Origin: Desulfovibrio desulfuricans
Lineage (GTDB): Bacteria > Desulfobacterota > Desulfovibrionia > Desulfovibrionales > Desulfovibrionaceae
Assembly: GCA_015062205.1 (NCBI GenBank)
Contig: SUVB01000053.1
Coordinates: forward strand, 1 to 64,000
DNA: 64,000 bases
Direction of reading: 5' to 3'
Under the pieces are notes generated by a model, which had not been told where the DNA came from, did no database searches, and saw only the letters and a list, made by a program, of their open reading frames with translations. Both the position numbers and the translations under genes were made by a program. Positions 1-9,174 of this stretch are shown one piece after another (positions within the stretch are counted from its first letter, which is position 1; each line of letters begins with the position of its first letter).

Positions 1-1
1 T

Positions 2-140
2 CATGAAGCAGAAAAGAGGTGGACGACTCGAACCAGAAACTGGCCGGAAATCATGGCCCAGCTTTCAGTATACTATCAGGAAAAACTTGAAACCTATCTT
101 CGATAAGAAAACTGGTTTACACAAAAAACGTTACACCCTC
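2..140 (+). mobile_element. 3' end of an IS256-type insertion sequence (transposase C-terminus plus right end)
   Basis: Reading from base 2, an open frame with no start inside the window ends at a TAA at 104-106. Its last 34 residues include RNWPEIMAQLSVYYQEKLE, which resembles the conserved tail of mutator/IS256 transposases (a W near an R-N pair, then a QL..Y/F..L helix). Bases 113-140 (ggtttacac, then gttacaccctc) look like the terminal inverted repeat typical of this family. The rest of the element lies outside the window, so whether it is intact cannot be judged. It sits directly upstream of the polysaccharide locus and may mark its edge. The family call is by eye. Confidence 0.6.
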
Positions 141-284
141 GGCGCACCGGCGGCAGAAATCCAGCGCACGGACATTTGCGCGCCACTCATGCCGGAGTCT
201 CTTTATCGCCTACGCGCGGACTCCGCAAAACCTACACCCGCATGCACGGCTCGGTCGCGATCCTGCCGCGCAGGAGTATAGCTT

Positions 285-2108
285 TTGCTGTTCACGAATT
301 CTTTCAGCACCGCTCTTCATAATATTTACGGGCTACTACCGCCTTCTCTGCGCGGGATGTTCTGGTTTACAGCGGCCGTCTCCGTACTGGTGGCCGCCAT
401 GGAACTGGCGCTCGCGTTCGCGGTTTCTCTTCTGGGCGTGGCGCTGGCCACGCCGGAAGCCCTCGTGCAAATCAAGCCAGTGCGCCTGTTTCTGGAACTC
501 TGCCCCCCTGCCGCCCCGTACCTGTACAACCAGCGCGCGTTGTTGTCTGGGCTGTTACTGTGCATTGTGCTGGCCTTGCTGATCAAAATGGGCTTCAGCC
601 TGTACATGTATTGGAAGCAGGGACAGTTCGCGCAAAAGATCGGCTGGCACATCACCCATGTCCTTTTCGAAGGGTACCTCTACGGTTCCTATCTCTGGCA
701 TGCAGGGCAGGAAACATCGCTGCTGCAGGTGCATCTGACGTGGGGGAAACAAATTGCCACATTTGTCATGGAGTCGCTGCTGGCGCTCACCTATGTCGCC
801 ATTGCACTGCTTCTGCTGGTCGGCGTGCTGGCAACCACTCCTGTCATCGGCCTGTTTGTGCTGCCTGTCACCGGCTTCTGCGGTTTTTTTATCTATCGCT
901 GGGCACGGCACCGCATACAACGCTTAAGCGCATCCCTAGCAAAGATTGACGAACAGTTCAACCGCACGACGCTTCCCGCGCTGCAAGGTATCAGGGAGGT
1001 CATCATTTACCGCCAGCAGTCGCAGTTTCTTGCGCTCTGTGATGATCTTATGAACAGTCGCTGCCGCATCCAGCCCCGGCTGGACATGCTGCCTCCCCTC
1101 CCTCCGATGGCGCTGGAATTCGTGGGCATGGCCATGCTGCTCGCCAGCCTCCTATACATGAATGCACAGGGTAATTCTCTGGCGCACATAACCGCAACAC
1201 TCACCCTGATGGCGGCAGTGGCCTGGCGGCTGTTGCCCACCGTCAACCGCTTCCTAGGATGCCTGCTCAACGCCCAAGCAACACTGCCCTATATACAGCC
1301 GGTTCTCGCGCGCATTGGTGAAGTCCGCAACTTTGGCAACATCTCCGCTATCACGGCGGAATCATGTCCCCTGAATACCGAAATCAGCTTGTGCGACGTC
1401 TCCTTCCGCTATCCGGAGACTTCTGCGGACAAGCCGGATTCCCTGCGGCATGTAAGCCTGACCATCCGCAAAGGACAAAAAATCGGCATCATCGGCAAAT
1501 CCGGCGCAGGCAAGAGTACGCTGGTCGGGCTGCTGACAGGCCTGTTCGTGCCGACACACGGCAGCATTAGTGTGAATGGTCGGAAAATGACGCCGGAACT
1601 ACGCGCCGGCTGGATGCAGGGCATCGGCTACGTGCCGCAGTCCACCTTTTTACTTAATGCCTCCATCGCGCAAAACGTAGCCTTTTCCCACTGGGGAGCC
1701 CCCATGGATCAGGAGCGGATTCAGCTCTGCTGCCGCATGGCTGCCATGAATTTTCTGAAAGACCTGCCCGACGGTGTCGACACCATCATCGGCGAGCGGG
1801 GTATCCGCCTTTCCGGCGGGCAAGCACAACGCATCTCAATCGCGCGAGCCCTGTATAACAGGCCTCACACGCTGATTCTGGACGAAGCCACCTCGGCACT
1901 GGACGGTGTGACCGAACAAGAAATCATGCAAGCTATCCTAGAGCTTGACAAATCCATCACAGTTATCATAATTGCCCATAGATTATCAACGATTGAGCAA
2001 TGCGATAAGCTTTTCTGGTTACGACACGGAACCATCGCCATGCACGGTTCCACAACTGGAGTCATGAAGACCTACAAAGCCTTTCTTGCTTCTGAAGGTC
2101 TTTCTTAA
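285..2108 (+). CDS. ABC transporter, fused permease and ATPase (polysaccharide or lipid-linked sugar flippase type)
   Basis: A 607-residue half-transporter with an N-terminal membrane domain (about 1-340, with hydrophobic helices near 25-55, 80-105, 155-205 and 270-310) and a C-terminal ATPase. Walker A is GKSGAGKST at 404-412, the ABC signature LSGGQ at 509-513, Walker B LILDEA from 530, and the H-loop is in IAHRLS. The start is TTG, chosen because AGGAG at 272-276 sits 8 bases upstream. The layout matches the MsbA/PglK family, which flips lipid A or undecaprenyl-linked oligosaccharides across the inner membrane. As first gene of a glycosylation locus with no Wzx-like gene in view, it is the likely exporter of the glycan made here. 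The substrate is inferred. Confidence 0.88.
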   Translation: MLFTNSFSTALHNIYGLLPPSLRGMFWFTAAVSVLVAAMELALAFAVSLLGVALATPEALVQIKPVRLFLELCPPAAPYLYNQRALLSGLLLCIVLALLIKMGFSLYMYWKQGQFAQKIGWHITHVLFEGYLYGSYLWHAGQETSLLQVHLTWGKQIATFVMESLLALTYVAIALLLLVGVLATTPVIGLFVLPVTGFCGFFIYRWARHRIQRLSASLAKIDEQFNRTTLPALQGIREVIIYRQQSQFLALCDDLMNSRCRIQPRLDMLPPLPPMALEFVGMAMLLASLLYMNAQGNSLAHITATLTLMAAVAWRLLPTVNRFLGCLLNAQATLPYIQPVLARIGEVRNFGNISAITAESCPLNTEISLCDVSFRYPETSADKPDSLRHVSLTIRKGQKIGIIGKSGAGKSTLVGLLTGLFVPTHGSISVNGRKMTPELRAGWMQGIGYVPQSTFLLNASIAQNVAFSHWGAPMDQERIQLCCRMAAMNFLKDLPDGVDTIIGERGIRLSGGQAQRISIARALYNRPHTLILDEATSALDGVTEQEIMQAILELDKSITVIIIAHRLSTIEQCDKLFWLRHGTIAMHGSTTGVMKTYKAFLASEGLS

Positions 2109-2227
2109 GCCACCAGCTAAAGCTGCACCCAATTAGCATATTCCATATAATTGCACCTCTTGGAGCTTTTTAATTCTGTATTTTTAATTACCATTCTTGT
2201 GATCAAACAATAACTGTGAGATATTAA

Positions 2228-3469
2228 ATGCACATCCTACTTATTGCCGATGCGAATTCAATCTGGACAAAAAAATTCATAGAAAATATATTATTACATA
2301 GAAATTATAAATTAAGCATTATAACATGGAGCAATAAAAAATTCTTAGATTTTTACAAAAAAAACAAAATTTCTGTTATGCAACTAAACAGAAAGGCTAA
2401 AGAAGATATTATTATTGGCTCAAATTTTCGACAAACAAATAGAGCAACCTTACATGACAGAATTATTGACATTTTTTTGAAGATTATACGCTCAATATGC
2501 CCAAAATATTTAAGAAAATATTTTCGCAAGGAAATACTTTCATATCGTATAATGAAATTCTGCAAACCAATTTCACAATATGATATTATACATTTCCTTT
2601 ATATTGATGAAGAAACAGAAGATATATATGATGCATTACCTAAAGATATTCGTGAAATTTTTATAACATATTTGGGAAGTGATATTCTACGTTGTAATAA
2701 TGAAAAATGCAATCTTCCTCTTATTGAACGATCAAAAATTATTACATTTATGTCAAAAAAACTTTTTGATCGGTTTCACGAGATATATGGTACACTTTAT
2801 GACAATAAAATTTATGTTCTAGACTTTGGAGTTTCTGCTTATGATTCCATAAATAACATACGCAAGCTATCGGCGTCGCATGTTGAGAATCGCTTGCTTT
2901 ATTCAATCCCAGAGAATAAAACATGTATAATGATTGGCTATAATGCTTCACCATATCAACAACATATAAAAGTTCTGAATGCGATTAAGAATATCCCAGA
3001 AGATATGCAAAGCAAAATTCATGTAGTAGTTCATTTTTCGTACCAACGTATCAACATTCAATATATTAATGACGTGTGTTCATCGTTAAAAAATTCAAAG
3101 TTTTCTTCTTGTGTTATAAATAGATTTCTTGATGACAATGAAATTGCTAGACTTCGTGATGCTGTTGATATTTTTATTCATGCGCAATTGACGGATGCAT
3201 TATCTGCAAGCATGCTTGAGTATCTCTTTGCAGGGAAAATAGTTCTCAATGGGGCATGGCTTAAATATAAAGAGCTTGAGGAACTAGGAATACGTTATTT
3301 TTCTTTTAATGATTTCAATGAATTGTCAAATATCCTCCAAGACATTATATTACACTACAATAAATATAAACTACAATTGACTGACAACACTTCTCTTTTG
3401 TACGGCTTGAATTCTTGGGAAGCGGTGCGTCCCCATTGGTTGAAACTTTATGAGACAGCAATGCGATGA
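2228..3469 (+). CDS. AT-rich glycosyltransferase (GT4-like), probably acquired
   Basis: A 413-residue protein that looks like a GT-B fold glycosyltransferase. It has an N-terminal Rossmann start (MHILLIADANSIWTKKF) and a C-terminal donor-binding half with a DIFIHAQLTDALSASMLEYL segment, which resembles the family 4 motif region where an acidic residue contacts the nucleotide-sugar. There is no signal peptide, so it should act at the cytoplasmic face of the inner membrane. Base composition is about 30% GC, against well over 55% in its neighbours, and it uses many AT-rich codons. Its TGA overlaps the ATG of the next gene (ATGA), so it is now part of the operon. The sugar transferred cannot be told from sequence. 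Confidence 0.75.
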   Translation: MHILLIADANSIWTKKFIENILLHRNYKLSIITWSNKKFLDFYKKNKISVMQLNRKAKEDIIIGSNFRQTNRATLHDRIIDIFLKIIRSICPKYLRKYFRKEILSYRIMKFCKPISQYDIIHFLYIDEETEDIYDALPKDIREIFITYLGSDILRCNNEKCNLPLIERSKIITFMSKKLFDRFHEIYGTLYDNKIYVLDFGVSAYDSINNIRKLSASHVENRLLYSIPENKTCIMIGYNASPYQQHIKVLNAIKNIPEDMQSKIHVVVHFSYQRINIQYINDVCSSLKNSKFSSCVINRFLDDNEIARLRDAVDIFIHAQLTDALSASMLEYLFAGKIVLNGAWLKYKELEELGIRYFSFNDFNELSNILQDIILHYNKYKLQLTDNTSLLYGLNSWEAVRPHWLKLYETAMR

Positions 3470-4389
3470 AAACAAATCAAGATAGACAAATATGGCTCAA
3501 CGGCCGCATTATTCCTCTCGAAGACGCCACCATCAACGTGATGTCGCCCACGGCCCAGTTCGGCGCCAATGTTTTTGAAGGCATCCGCTGCTACTGGAAC
3601 AAAACCCGCGCCGCACATTTCGCTTTCAAGCTGGAGGACCACTTCGACAGGCTTGAGCGTTCCTTAAAAATGTTTCGCCTGGAGGCGCCCCTGCCGCGTG
3701 AGGCGTGGGCGGAAGCCATCCGCCGAACCATCCAGGCCAACGGCTATCGGGAAGATGTGGCAGTCCGGCAGACCGTTTTTGTTGATGGCTGCACGGGCAC
3801 GTGGTCTTCCTCTGATCCCGCGGGCATGTTTATTGCCCCTGTCCCGCGCAGCCGCAAGTCCGTGCCGCTGATGGAGGGCATTGCCTGCTGCATCAGTTCC
3901 TGGCGACGCATACATGACCGCAGCATGTCCCCCAAAATCAAATGCGGGGCCAATTACATCAACAGTCGTATGGCGCAATTGGAGGCGGTGCGCAATGGCT
4001 ATGACTCCGCCATTTTTCTGAATGATGCGGGCACGGTGGCTGAAGGGCCGGGCGCTGCCTTTTTTATGGTGCGGGACGGCCGACTGATCACGCCCCCTCT
4101 CTGGTCATCCATACTGGAGAGCATCACTCGCGCGGTTCTGATGGATCTAGCCTGGACACAACTGGGCATTGTCGTGGAGGAACGGCCTATCGACAGAACG
4201 GAACTCTATGTCTGTGACGAGGCTTTTTTCTGTGGCTCCGCTGCGGAGCTTACGCCCATCGTCTCCATTGACGGCTATCTCGTCGGCAACGGCGTTGCCG
4301 GACCGCTGACCACCTCGCTTCACAAGGTCTATCTCAAGGCCGCCGAAGGCAGCCTTCCCAGCGGGGAGCCATGGGGAATATTCCTGTAG
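3466..4389 (+). CDS. PLP class IV aminotransferase (branched-chain aminotransferase-like)
   Basis: A 307-residue fold-type IV PLP enzyme. The catalytic lysine is K159 in KCGANYINSR, which aligns with the K-x-G-G-N-Y motif of IlvE. The N-terminus IWLNGRIIPLEDATINVMSP and the EGPGAAFFMV segment also match IlvE. The family moves amino groups between glutamate and branched-chain or related 2-keto acids. The start ATG overlaps the upstream stop. Because it lies in a glycan locus beside an aldolase and a PLP decarboxylase, it may make a special amino acid for decorating the polysaccharide rather than valine or leucine. That role is inference; an ordinary IlvE paralogue is the alternative. Confidence 0.85.
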   Translation: MKTNQDRQIWLNGRIIPLEDATINVMSPTAQFGANVFEGIRCYWNKTRAAHFAFKLEDHFDRLERSLKMFRLEAPLPREAWAEAIRRTIQANGYREDVAVRQTVFVDGCTGTWSSSDPAGMFIAPVPRSRKSVPLMEGIACCISSWRRIHDRSMSPKIKCGANYINSRMAQLEAVRNGYDSAIFLNDAGTVAEGPGAAFFMVRDGRLITPPLWSSILESITRAVLMDLAWTQLGIVVEERPIDRTELYVCDEAFFCGSAAELTPIVSIDGYLVGNGVAGPLTTSLHKVYLKAAEGSLPSGEPWGIFL

Positions 4390-4416
4390 CTTGGCTCGTA
4401 ACAGGCGGGGAAAGCC

Positions 4417-5850
4417 ATGCCCTTCAATGTCAATACAATGTTGATCGGAGCCGGAGACGCCGGGCTCGAACTCCTGAAGGATATCCTGCGTCATCCGGAG
4501 CATCCGGTCAAGGTCGTCTGCATTATTGATGATGACCCCGCAAAGCAGGGTAAGATACTTTGCGGGGTTCCCGTTATCGGGACACGTGAGGCGATTCCCG
4601 CTGGCGTTGCCCGTTACGGGGTGGAAAACATCATTCTCGCCATGCCTTCGGTGGACGCTCGCAGCAAACAGGAAATTCTCGGCTACTGCCAGCGAACACG
4701 CTGCACGCTGAAGACGCTGCCGCCGCTATCACGCTTTGTTGTTCCTGACGCACAGATCGACCTTGTGCGCAGCGTGGATATTAATGACCTTCTCGGCAGG
4801 GAACCCAGTACCATTGATCTGTCGTCCATCTCCCGGCATCTTGAGGGCAAGACTGTCCTGGTCACCGGCGGAGGAGGCTCGATCGGCGGCGAGTTGTGCC
4901 GTCAGCTGGCGGCGTACCCGCTGAATGAACTGCTCATTTTCGACATTTATGAAAACAACCTGTATGAGGTGCAACAGGAGTTGCGTGCCCACCACCCGCG
5001 TCTGTCCATGAGACCGCTTATCGGCTCCATCAGGGACAAGGCGCGGCTGGAATCCGTTTTCGCACGACATCATCCGGACATCGTCTTCCATGCCGCCGCG
5101 CACAAGCATGTGCCGCTGATGGAGGCAAACCCCCATGAGGCGATCAAGAACAACGTGCTGGGCACCCTCAACCTCGCCGAGGCGGCCGTCAACCACGGGG
5201 TCGACAATTTCCTGCTCATTTCAACCGACAAGGCCGTGAATCCCACCAATATCATGGGCGCCACCAAGCGCATCTGCGAGAGGATCGTGTTGATGTTCAA
5301 CAGGCGCCATGCCACGCGCTTTGCGGCCGTGCGGTTCGGGAACGTGCTGGGCAGCAACGGTAGCGTCATCCCACTGTTTCAGAAGCAGATTGCCGAAGGC
5401 GGCCCTGTCACGGTGACGCACCCTGAAATTACGCGTTTTTTCATGACCATTCCCGAAGCCGTTTCCTTAGTCCTGGCCGCAGAGTCTTCAGCATGCGGCG
5501 GCGAGATATTCGTCCTCGACATGGGAGAACCGGTAAAGATTGTCGATATGGCCCGACAACTGATTCGCCTTTCCGGATACGAGCCGGACAGGGATATAAG
5601 CATTGTGTTCACCGGTCTGCGCCCAGGGGAGAAGCTTTATGAAGAAATTCTGACCAATGAGGAGGGGCTGCACAAAACGGGCAATGACAAAATTCTTGTC
5701 GTCACGCCCACGGATTTCGACGACGCGGCGCTGGAACTCCGGCTGCAGGAGCTGGCTGGGCTTGCCGCAGACGAGAGTTCGGATATCCACGCGGCATTGA
5801 GCGCCATACTGCCCACGTTCCATCCCTGGGAGGGCGGTCGTGCCCATTGA
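4417..5850 (+). CDS. UDP-GlcNAc 4,6-dehydratase-like protein (FlaA1/CapD/WbpM family, soluble form)
   Basis: A 477-residue protein with two Rossmann domains. The first (about 1-130, MLIGAGDAGLELL) is a CoA-binding-like domain. The second is an extended SDR with TGGGGSIGG at 150-158, STDK at 269-272 and the MGATK active-site segment at 280-284, where Met replaces the usual Tyr as in WbpM and FlaA1. WbpM/CapD proteins usually have four N-terminal membrane helices (about 600 residues in all). These are absent here, so the enzyme should be cytosolic. Family members convert UDP-GlcNAc to 4-keto-6-deoxy sugars. It overlaps the next gene by 11 bases. The product sugar is inferred from the family. 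Confidence 0.87.
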   Translation: MPFNVNTMLIGAGDAGLELLKDILRHPEHPVKVVCIIDDDPAKQGKILCGVPVIGTREAIPAGVARYGVENIILAMPSVDARSKQEILGYCQRTRCTLKTLPPLSRFVVPDAQIDLVRSVDINDLLGREPSTIDLSSISRHLEGKTVLVTGGGGSIGGELCRQLAAYPLNELLIFDIYENNLYEVQQELRAHHPRLSMRPLIGSIRDKARLESVFARHHPDIVFHAAAHKHVPLMEANPHEAIKNNVLGTLNLAEAAVNHGVDNFLLISTDKAVNPTNIMGATKRICERIVLMFNRRHATRFAAVRFGNVLGSNGSVIPLFQKQIAEGGPVTVTHPEITRFFMTIPEAVSLVLAAESSACGGEIFVLDMGEPVKIVDMARQLIRLSGYEPDRDISIVFTGLRPGEKLYEEILTNEEGLHKTGNDKILVVTPTDFDDAALELRLQELAGLAADESSDIHAALSAILPTFHPWEGGRAH

Positions 5851-6637
5851 GTACATGTATATAACCAACAATCCCGCGTTGGCCCGCATTTGCGAGGATG
5901 CGGGAGTGGATCGCATCTTTGTCGACATGGAATGGCGGGGCAAGGCCGAACGCCAGAAAGGGATGGATTCCGTCAAATCACACCACACACCGGCGGATGT
6001 GGCGAATGTGCGGCGCGTCTTGCGGCGGGCCCGCCTGCTGGTCAGGGTCAATCCGGCTTGGGATGGCACTAGGGAAGAGGTTGAAGGCGCCCTCACGGGT
6101 GGGGCGGACATGCTCATGCTACCCATGGCACGGAATCTGCGGGACGCGCACTGTTTTCTGGATGCGGTCAACGGCAGGGCAACGACCGTCCTGTTGCTGG
6201 AAACCATCGACGCCGAACGTAATCTCGAAAGCCTGCTCAAGGCGGGCTTCGACGAGGTGCATATCGGCCTGAACGACCTTTCGCTGGAACGCGGGCTGCC
6301 TTTCATGTTTTCCCTGCTGGCCGACGGGACTGTGGAGCAGCTCTGCGCCCGCCTGCGAAAACGCGGCATCCCGTACGGTTTTGGCGGCGTAGCCCGGCTG
6401 GAGGGCGGCAGGCTGCCGTCCGGAAACATCCTCATGGAACATGTGCGGCTGGGTTCTTCCCGCGCCATCCTCTCCCGCAGTTTTTTTAACGCCGCCCAGA
6501 TGAAGGATATTGCCGAAGCGCAGGCCGTATTCCCCCGGGAAGTCGCCAGGCTCCGCCGGGCCGAGGCGGACTTCAGAAAAATGCCGGCTGCGGTTCTTGA
6601 AGCCAACAGACGCCGCATCAAGGAGTTGTGCGCATGA
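5840..6637 (+). CDS. HpcH/HpaI-type aldolase (class II pyruvate aldolase family)
   Basis: A 265-residue TIM-barrel protein. The typical metal ligands are visible as E121 in LLLETIDAE and D146 in IGLNDLS, with an early VDMEW segment and VRVNP, as in the HpcH/HpaI and citrate-lyase beta families. These enzymes join or split pyruvate-type enolates and aldehydes with a divalent metal. The start is GTG at 5840, inside the end of the dehydratase gene. The following gene overlaps its stop (ATGA). Tight packing between a dehydratase and a PLP decarboxylase suggests a dedicated biosynthetic step in the glycan pathway. The true substrate is unknown. Confidence 0.75.
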   Translation: MPIEYMYITNNPALARICEDAGVDRIFVDMEWRGKAERQKGMDSVKSHHTPADVANVRRVLRRARLLVRVNPAWDGTREEVEGALTGGADMLMLPMARNLRDAHCFLDAVNGRATTVLLLETIDAERNLESLLKAGFDEVHIGLNDLSLERGLPFMFSLLADGTVEQLCARLRKRGIPYGFGGVARLEGGRLPSGNILMEHVRLGSSRAILSRSFFNAAQMKDIAEAQAVFPREVARLRRAEADFRKMPAAVLEANRRRIKELCA

Positions 6638-7851
6638 AGCTTTCCCTCCCGCAGCTGCAACGGCTCGCCGGAGCACATGGCGATGCGTTCTACCTTCTGG
6701 ACAGTGACCGCTTCGCGGACAATTTTCGGAAATTTCTGGCGGCATTCCGCGCCGTCTATCCCCGGACGGACATCGCCTATTCCTACAAGACCAATTATAT
6801 TCCCGCGCTCTGCAAACTTGTGGATCATCTGGGGGGAAAGGCGGAGGTCGTTTCCCCCATGGAGTACGAGCTTGCCGTCCGCCTTGGTGTCCGACCTGAG
6901 AACATCTTTTTCAACGGCCCGTATAAACAGCCGCCCTTTTTGCGGCGGGCTCTCCTGGACGGAGCCCGTGTCAACCTGGACTCCTTTGCGGAATTGCGCG
7001 TGGCTGCGGATCTCGCGCGGGAATGCCCGCAACGCATCATCTCTCTGGGCCTGCGCTGTAATTTTGCCATGGACAACGGCGAGGTTTCCCGCTTCGGCCT
7101 GGATGTGGACGGTCCCCAATGGCAGGAAGCGTTGCACCTTGCAGCGCAAACGAGTAATCTCATTGTGGCGGGACTGCACTGTCACTATCCGATGCGCGAA
7201 CTGGCGTCCTTTGTCGCCCGCACTAGGGGCATGGCGTCCCTGCTGAGACGCGGCGACTTACCGCCCCTGCGCTATGTCAGCTTCGGAGGCGGTTACTACG
7301 GCAGCATTTCCGATGAATTCGCCGCCGCACTGGGTGTCGCCCCCCCCTCATGGGACGAATACACTGCAGTGGTGGCCGGGGCCATGCGTGAATTCTTCGG
7401 CGAGGAAGGACCACATCTCGTCGTCGAACCGGGTACCGCCCTCGTAGCCGACGCCATGTGCCTTGCAACGCGTGTGGTCAGCCTTAAGACCGTGCGAGGC
7501 CGGCACATCGCCACGCTGGCCGCCAGCATCGACGACGTCAATCCCCGGGCTGCTGGCGTGCAGCGCCCCGTACAGGTTTTCCCCACCGATGCCGGCGCCC
7601 GTACGGAACGCGTCTGGGATCTAACGGGGTATACCTGCATGGAAAACGACTGCCTGTACCACGGCTACGAAGGATCGCTCGCCGAGGGCGATATTGTTGT
7701 ATTTCACCATGTGGGTTCCTACAGCGTGGTATTCAAGCCTCCCTTCATCCTGCCCGCCCTCCCCGTCATCGACCTGGGCGGAGGCGTCGAGCGCGTCGTC
7801 AAGCGCCGGGAAAATCTGGACGACATCTTTGCCACCTATGCCGATATGTGA
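6634..7851 (+). CDS. Type III PLP-dependent decarboxylase (diaminopimelate/ornithine decarboxylase-like)
   Basis: A 405-residue alanine-racemase-fold enzyme. The PLP lysine is K52 in AYSYKTNY, a histidine strand GLHCHYP and a glycine loop SFGGGYYGS follow, and an active-site cysteine is present in CMENDCLYHGYEG. This is the layout of DapA-pathway LysA and related amino acid decarboxylases. The ATG at 6634 is preferred (AGGAG at about 6620-6624; ATGA overlap with the aldolase stop) over a GTG two codons earlier. Lysine biosynthesis is unlikely as the role, since no dap genes are nearby. A dedicated decarboxylase acting after the aminotransferase is the favoured inference. Confidence 0.8.
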   Translation: MKLSLPQLQRLAGAHGDAFYLLDSDRFADNFRKFLAAFRAVYPRTDIAYSYKTNYIPALCKLVDHLGGKAEVVSPMEYELAVRLGVRPENIFFNGPYKQPPFLRRALLDGARVNLDSFAELRVAADLARECPQRIISLGLRCNFAMDNGEVSRFGLDVDGPQWQEALHLAAQTSNLIVAGLHCHYPMRELASFVARTRGMASLLRRGDLPPLRYVSFGGGYYGSISDEFAAALGVAPPSWDEYTAVVAGAMREFFGEEGPHLVVEPGTALVADAMCLATRVVSLKTVRGRHIATLAASIDDVNPRAAGVQRPVQVFPTDAGARTERVWDLTGYTCMENDCLYHGYEGSLAEGDIVVFHHVGSYSVVFKPPFILPALPVIDLGGGVERVVKRRENLDDIFATYADM

Positions 7852-7857
7852 GGACAT

Positions 7858-8841
7858 ATGCGCAAGGAATACGCCGACCTCCTCGACCCGTACTTCCGCA
7901 ACGTTCCCTTTCCCGAAATTACGGGGGAAAAGCCGCTCATATCCATCCTGACGGCGTATTACAATCATGCTCCTTTTCTGCGGGACTATCTCGACTCCGT
8001 CATCGGGCAGGCGTATGAGAACTGGGAGCTCCTGCTGGTGGACAATGCCTCCACTCAGGGCGATGCGGCGGCCATAGTACGGGAATACGACGATCCGCGC
8101 ATCACCTATCGCCGTCTGGAAAACAACAGCGGCGGCGCGATTGCGCGTACGGCGGCATTCCGCATGTCACATGGGGAATTCATTGCCTGTTTTGACGCTG
8201 ACGACATAATGCACCCCTGGTATCTCCAAGCCATGACGGCGGAAATGCTCTCCCCGTCCTCCCCGGATATTGTTAACTCCTATCTGCGTTGCTTTGGTTC
8301 TGACACCTCTCTATGGAAGCGTTCCGTACGCACAGAGCGAGACCTAACTCTTGAGCACTGGATCGGAGGGACGTCATTGGCAAAACGTTATCTCTGGGAA
8401 GCAACAGGGGGACAAAGCTCGGCATCGGAACTGCGCTACGGCAGCCAGGACTGGGAGTTCTGGCTGCACTGCTACGAAAAATGCGGACCGCTCAAGGTGG
8501 CGGTAGTGCCCCTGCCACTTTTTCTGTACAGGAGGAACGTATCTTCTTTATCGCTCGGCAGCATTCCGCACGAATATGCCATACGCAAGCGTATCCTCAC
8601 AGATCATCCCGCGATATTCGCTAAGCACGGCACGGGGGAACATTTTCTGGCCAAAGGCTACGGCATATCCATTGGAGCACTGTTCAAGCAGAAGCAACTT
8701 CTGCAAGCTCTTAAAGTTTTCTGCGAAGGGCTCCGAACTCTCCCTTCCAGATTGTATTTGTCTGTTGTATTTTATACAGTTCTTGCCGATCTGCGAGATC
8801 TGTATGGTGAACGAATCAAACCGTTCTTCCGTCACGCTTAA
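7858..8841 (+). CDS. Family 2 glycosyltransferase
   Basis: A 327-residue GT-A glycosyltransferase. The catalytic domain starts at about residue 25 (PLISILTAYYNHAPFLRDYL), has the VDNAS turn, and carries the metal-binding DADD at 113-116. No transmembrane segment is clear, so it should work on a lipid-linked acceptor at the inner-membrane surface. It starts 6 bases after the decarboxylase stop and belongs to the same operon. The C-terminal third from about residue 240 has a lower GC content than the rest. Donor and acceptor sugars cannot be predicted. Confidence 0.88.
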   Translation: MRKEYADLLDPYFRNVPFPEITGEKPLISILTAYYNHAPFLRDYLDSVIGQAYENWELLLVDNASTQGDAAAIVREYDDPRITYRRLENNSGGAIARTAAFRMSHGEFIACFDADDIMHPWYLQAMTAEMLSPSSPDIVNSYLRCFGSDTSLWKRSVRTERDLTLEHWIGGTSLAKRYLWEATGGQSSASELRYGSQDWEFWLHCYEKCGPLKVAVVPLPLFLYRRNVSSLSLGSIPHEYAIRKRILTDHPAIFAKHGTGEHFLAKGYGISIGALFKQKQLLQALKVFCEGLRTLPSRLYLSVVFYTVLADLRDLYGERIKPFFRHA

Positions 8842-9174
8842 CATATAAGAGTACCATAATGCAGCAAATAAACGGATTCAGTTTTTAAGGTAATCTACTT
8901 CAGGGAGTGTCTAGAGAGCATGAGGCGTCCGTTATTGCAGAGTCCCGCCTGAACACGGTATGCTCCTGCGATGATGTGTGAGGGATTGCCAGAGGAAGGC
9001 GCATATCTCCGGGACAACAGGTGACACACAATCTCTATACGATTATATTACGGCGAACTGCTGGGTGGCAATCCGGCATGAAATGCTCTAATGCAACAGT
9101 CTGCGCCTGGGGAGCCAAATCGCAAGGGCATATGCCGAGACATATCTATCCCAATATCGGCAAGGAGTCACTGC
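8842..9174 (+). other. Non-coding gap of 333 bases
   Basis: No credible gene, tRNA or hairpin terminator was seen between the family 2 glycosyltransferase and the next glycosyltransferase. Short open frames here lack ribosome binding sites and family resemblance. AAGGAG at 9162-9167 is the ribosome binding site of the downstream gene. Composition is mixed and may reflect old recombination between two gene blocks. Confidence 0.5.

Noticed and set aside
3..281. 92-residue open frame at the left edge
   Set aside because: It runs across the transposase tail and the IS end in a different frame and has no family likeness; the frame starting at base 2 explains the sequence better.
5488..7185. 565-residue - strand frame
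   Set aside because: It lies opposite the dehydratase, aldolase and decarboxylase genes and has no recognisable domain.
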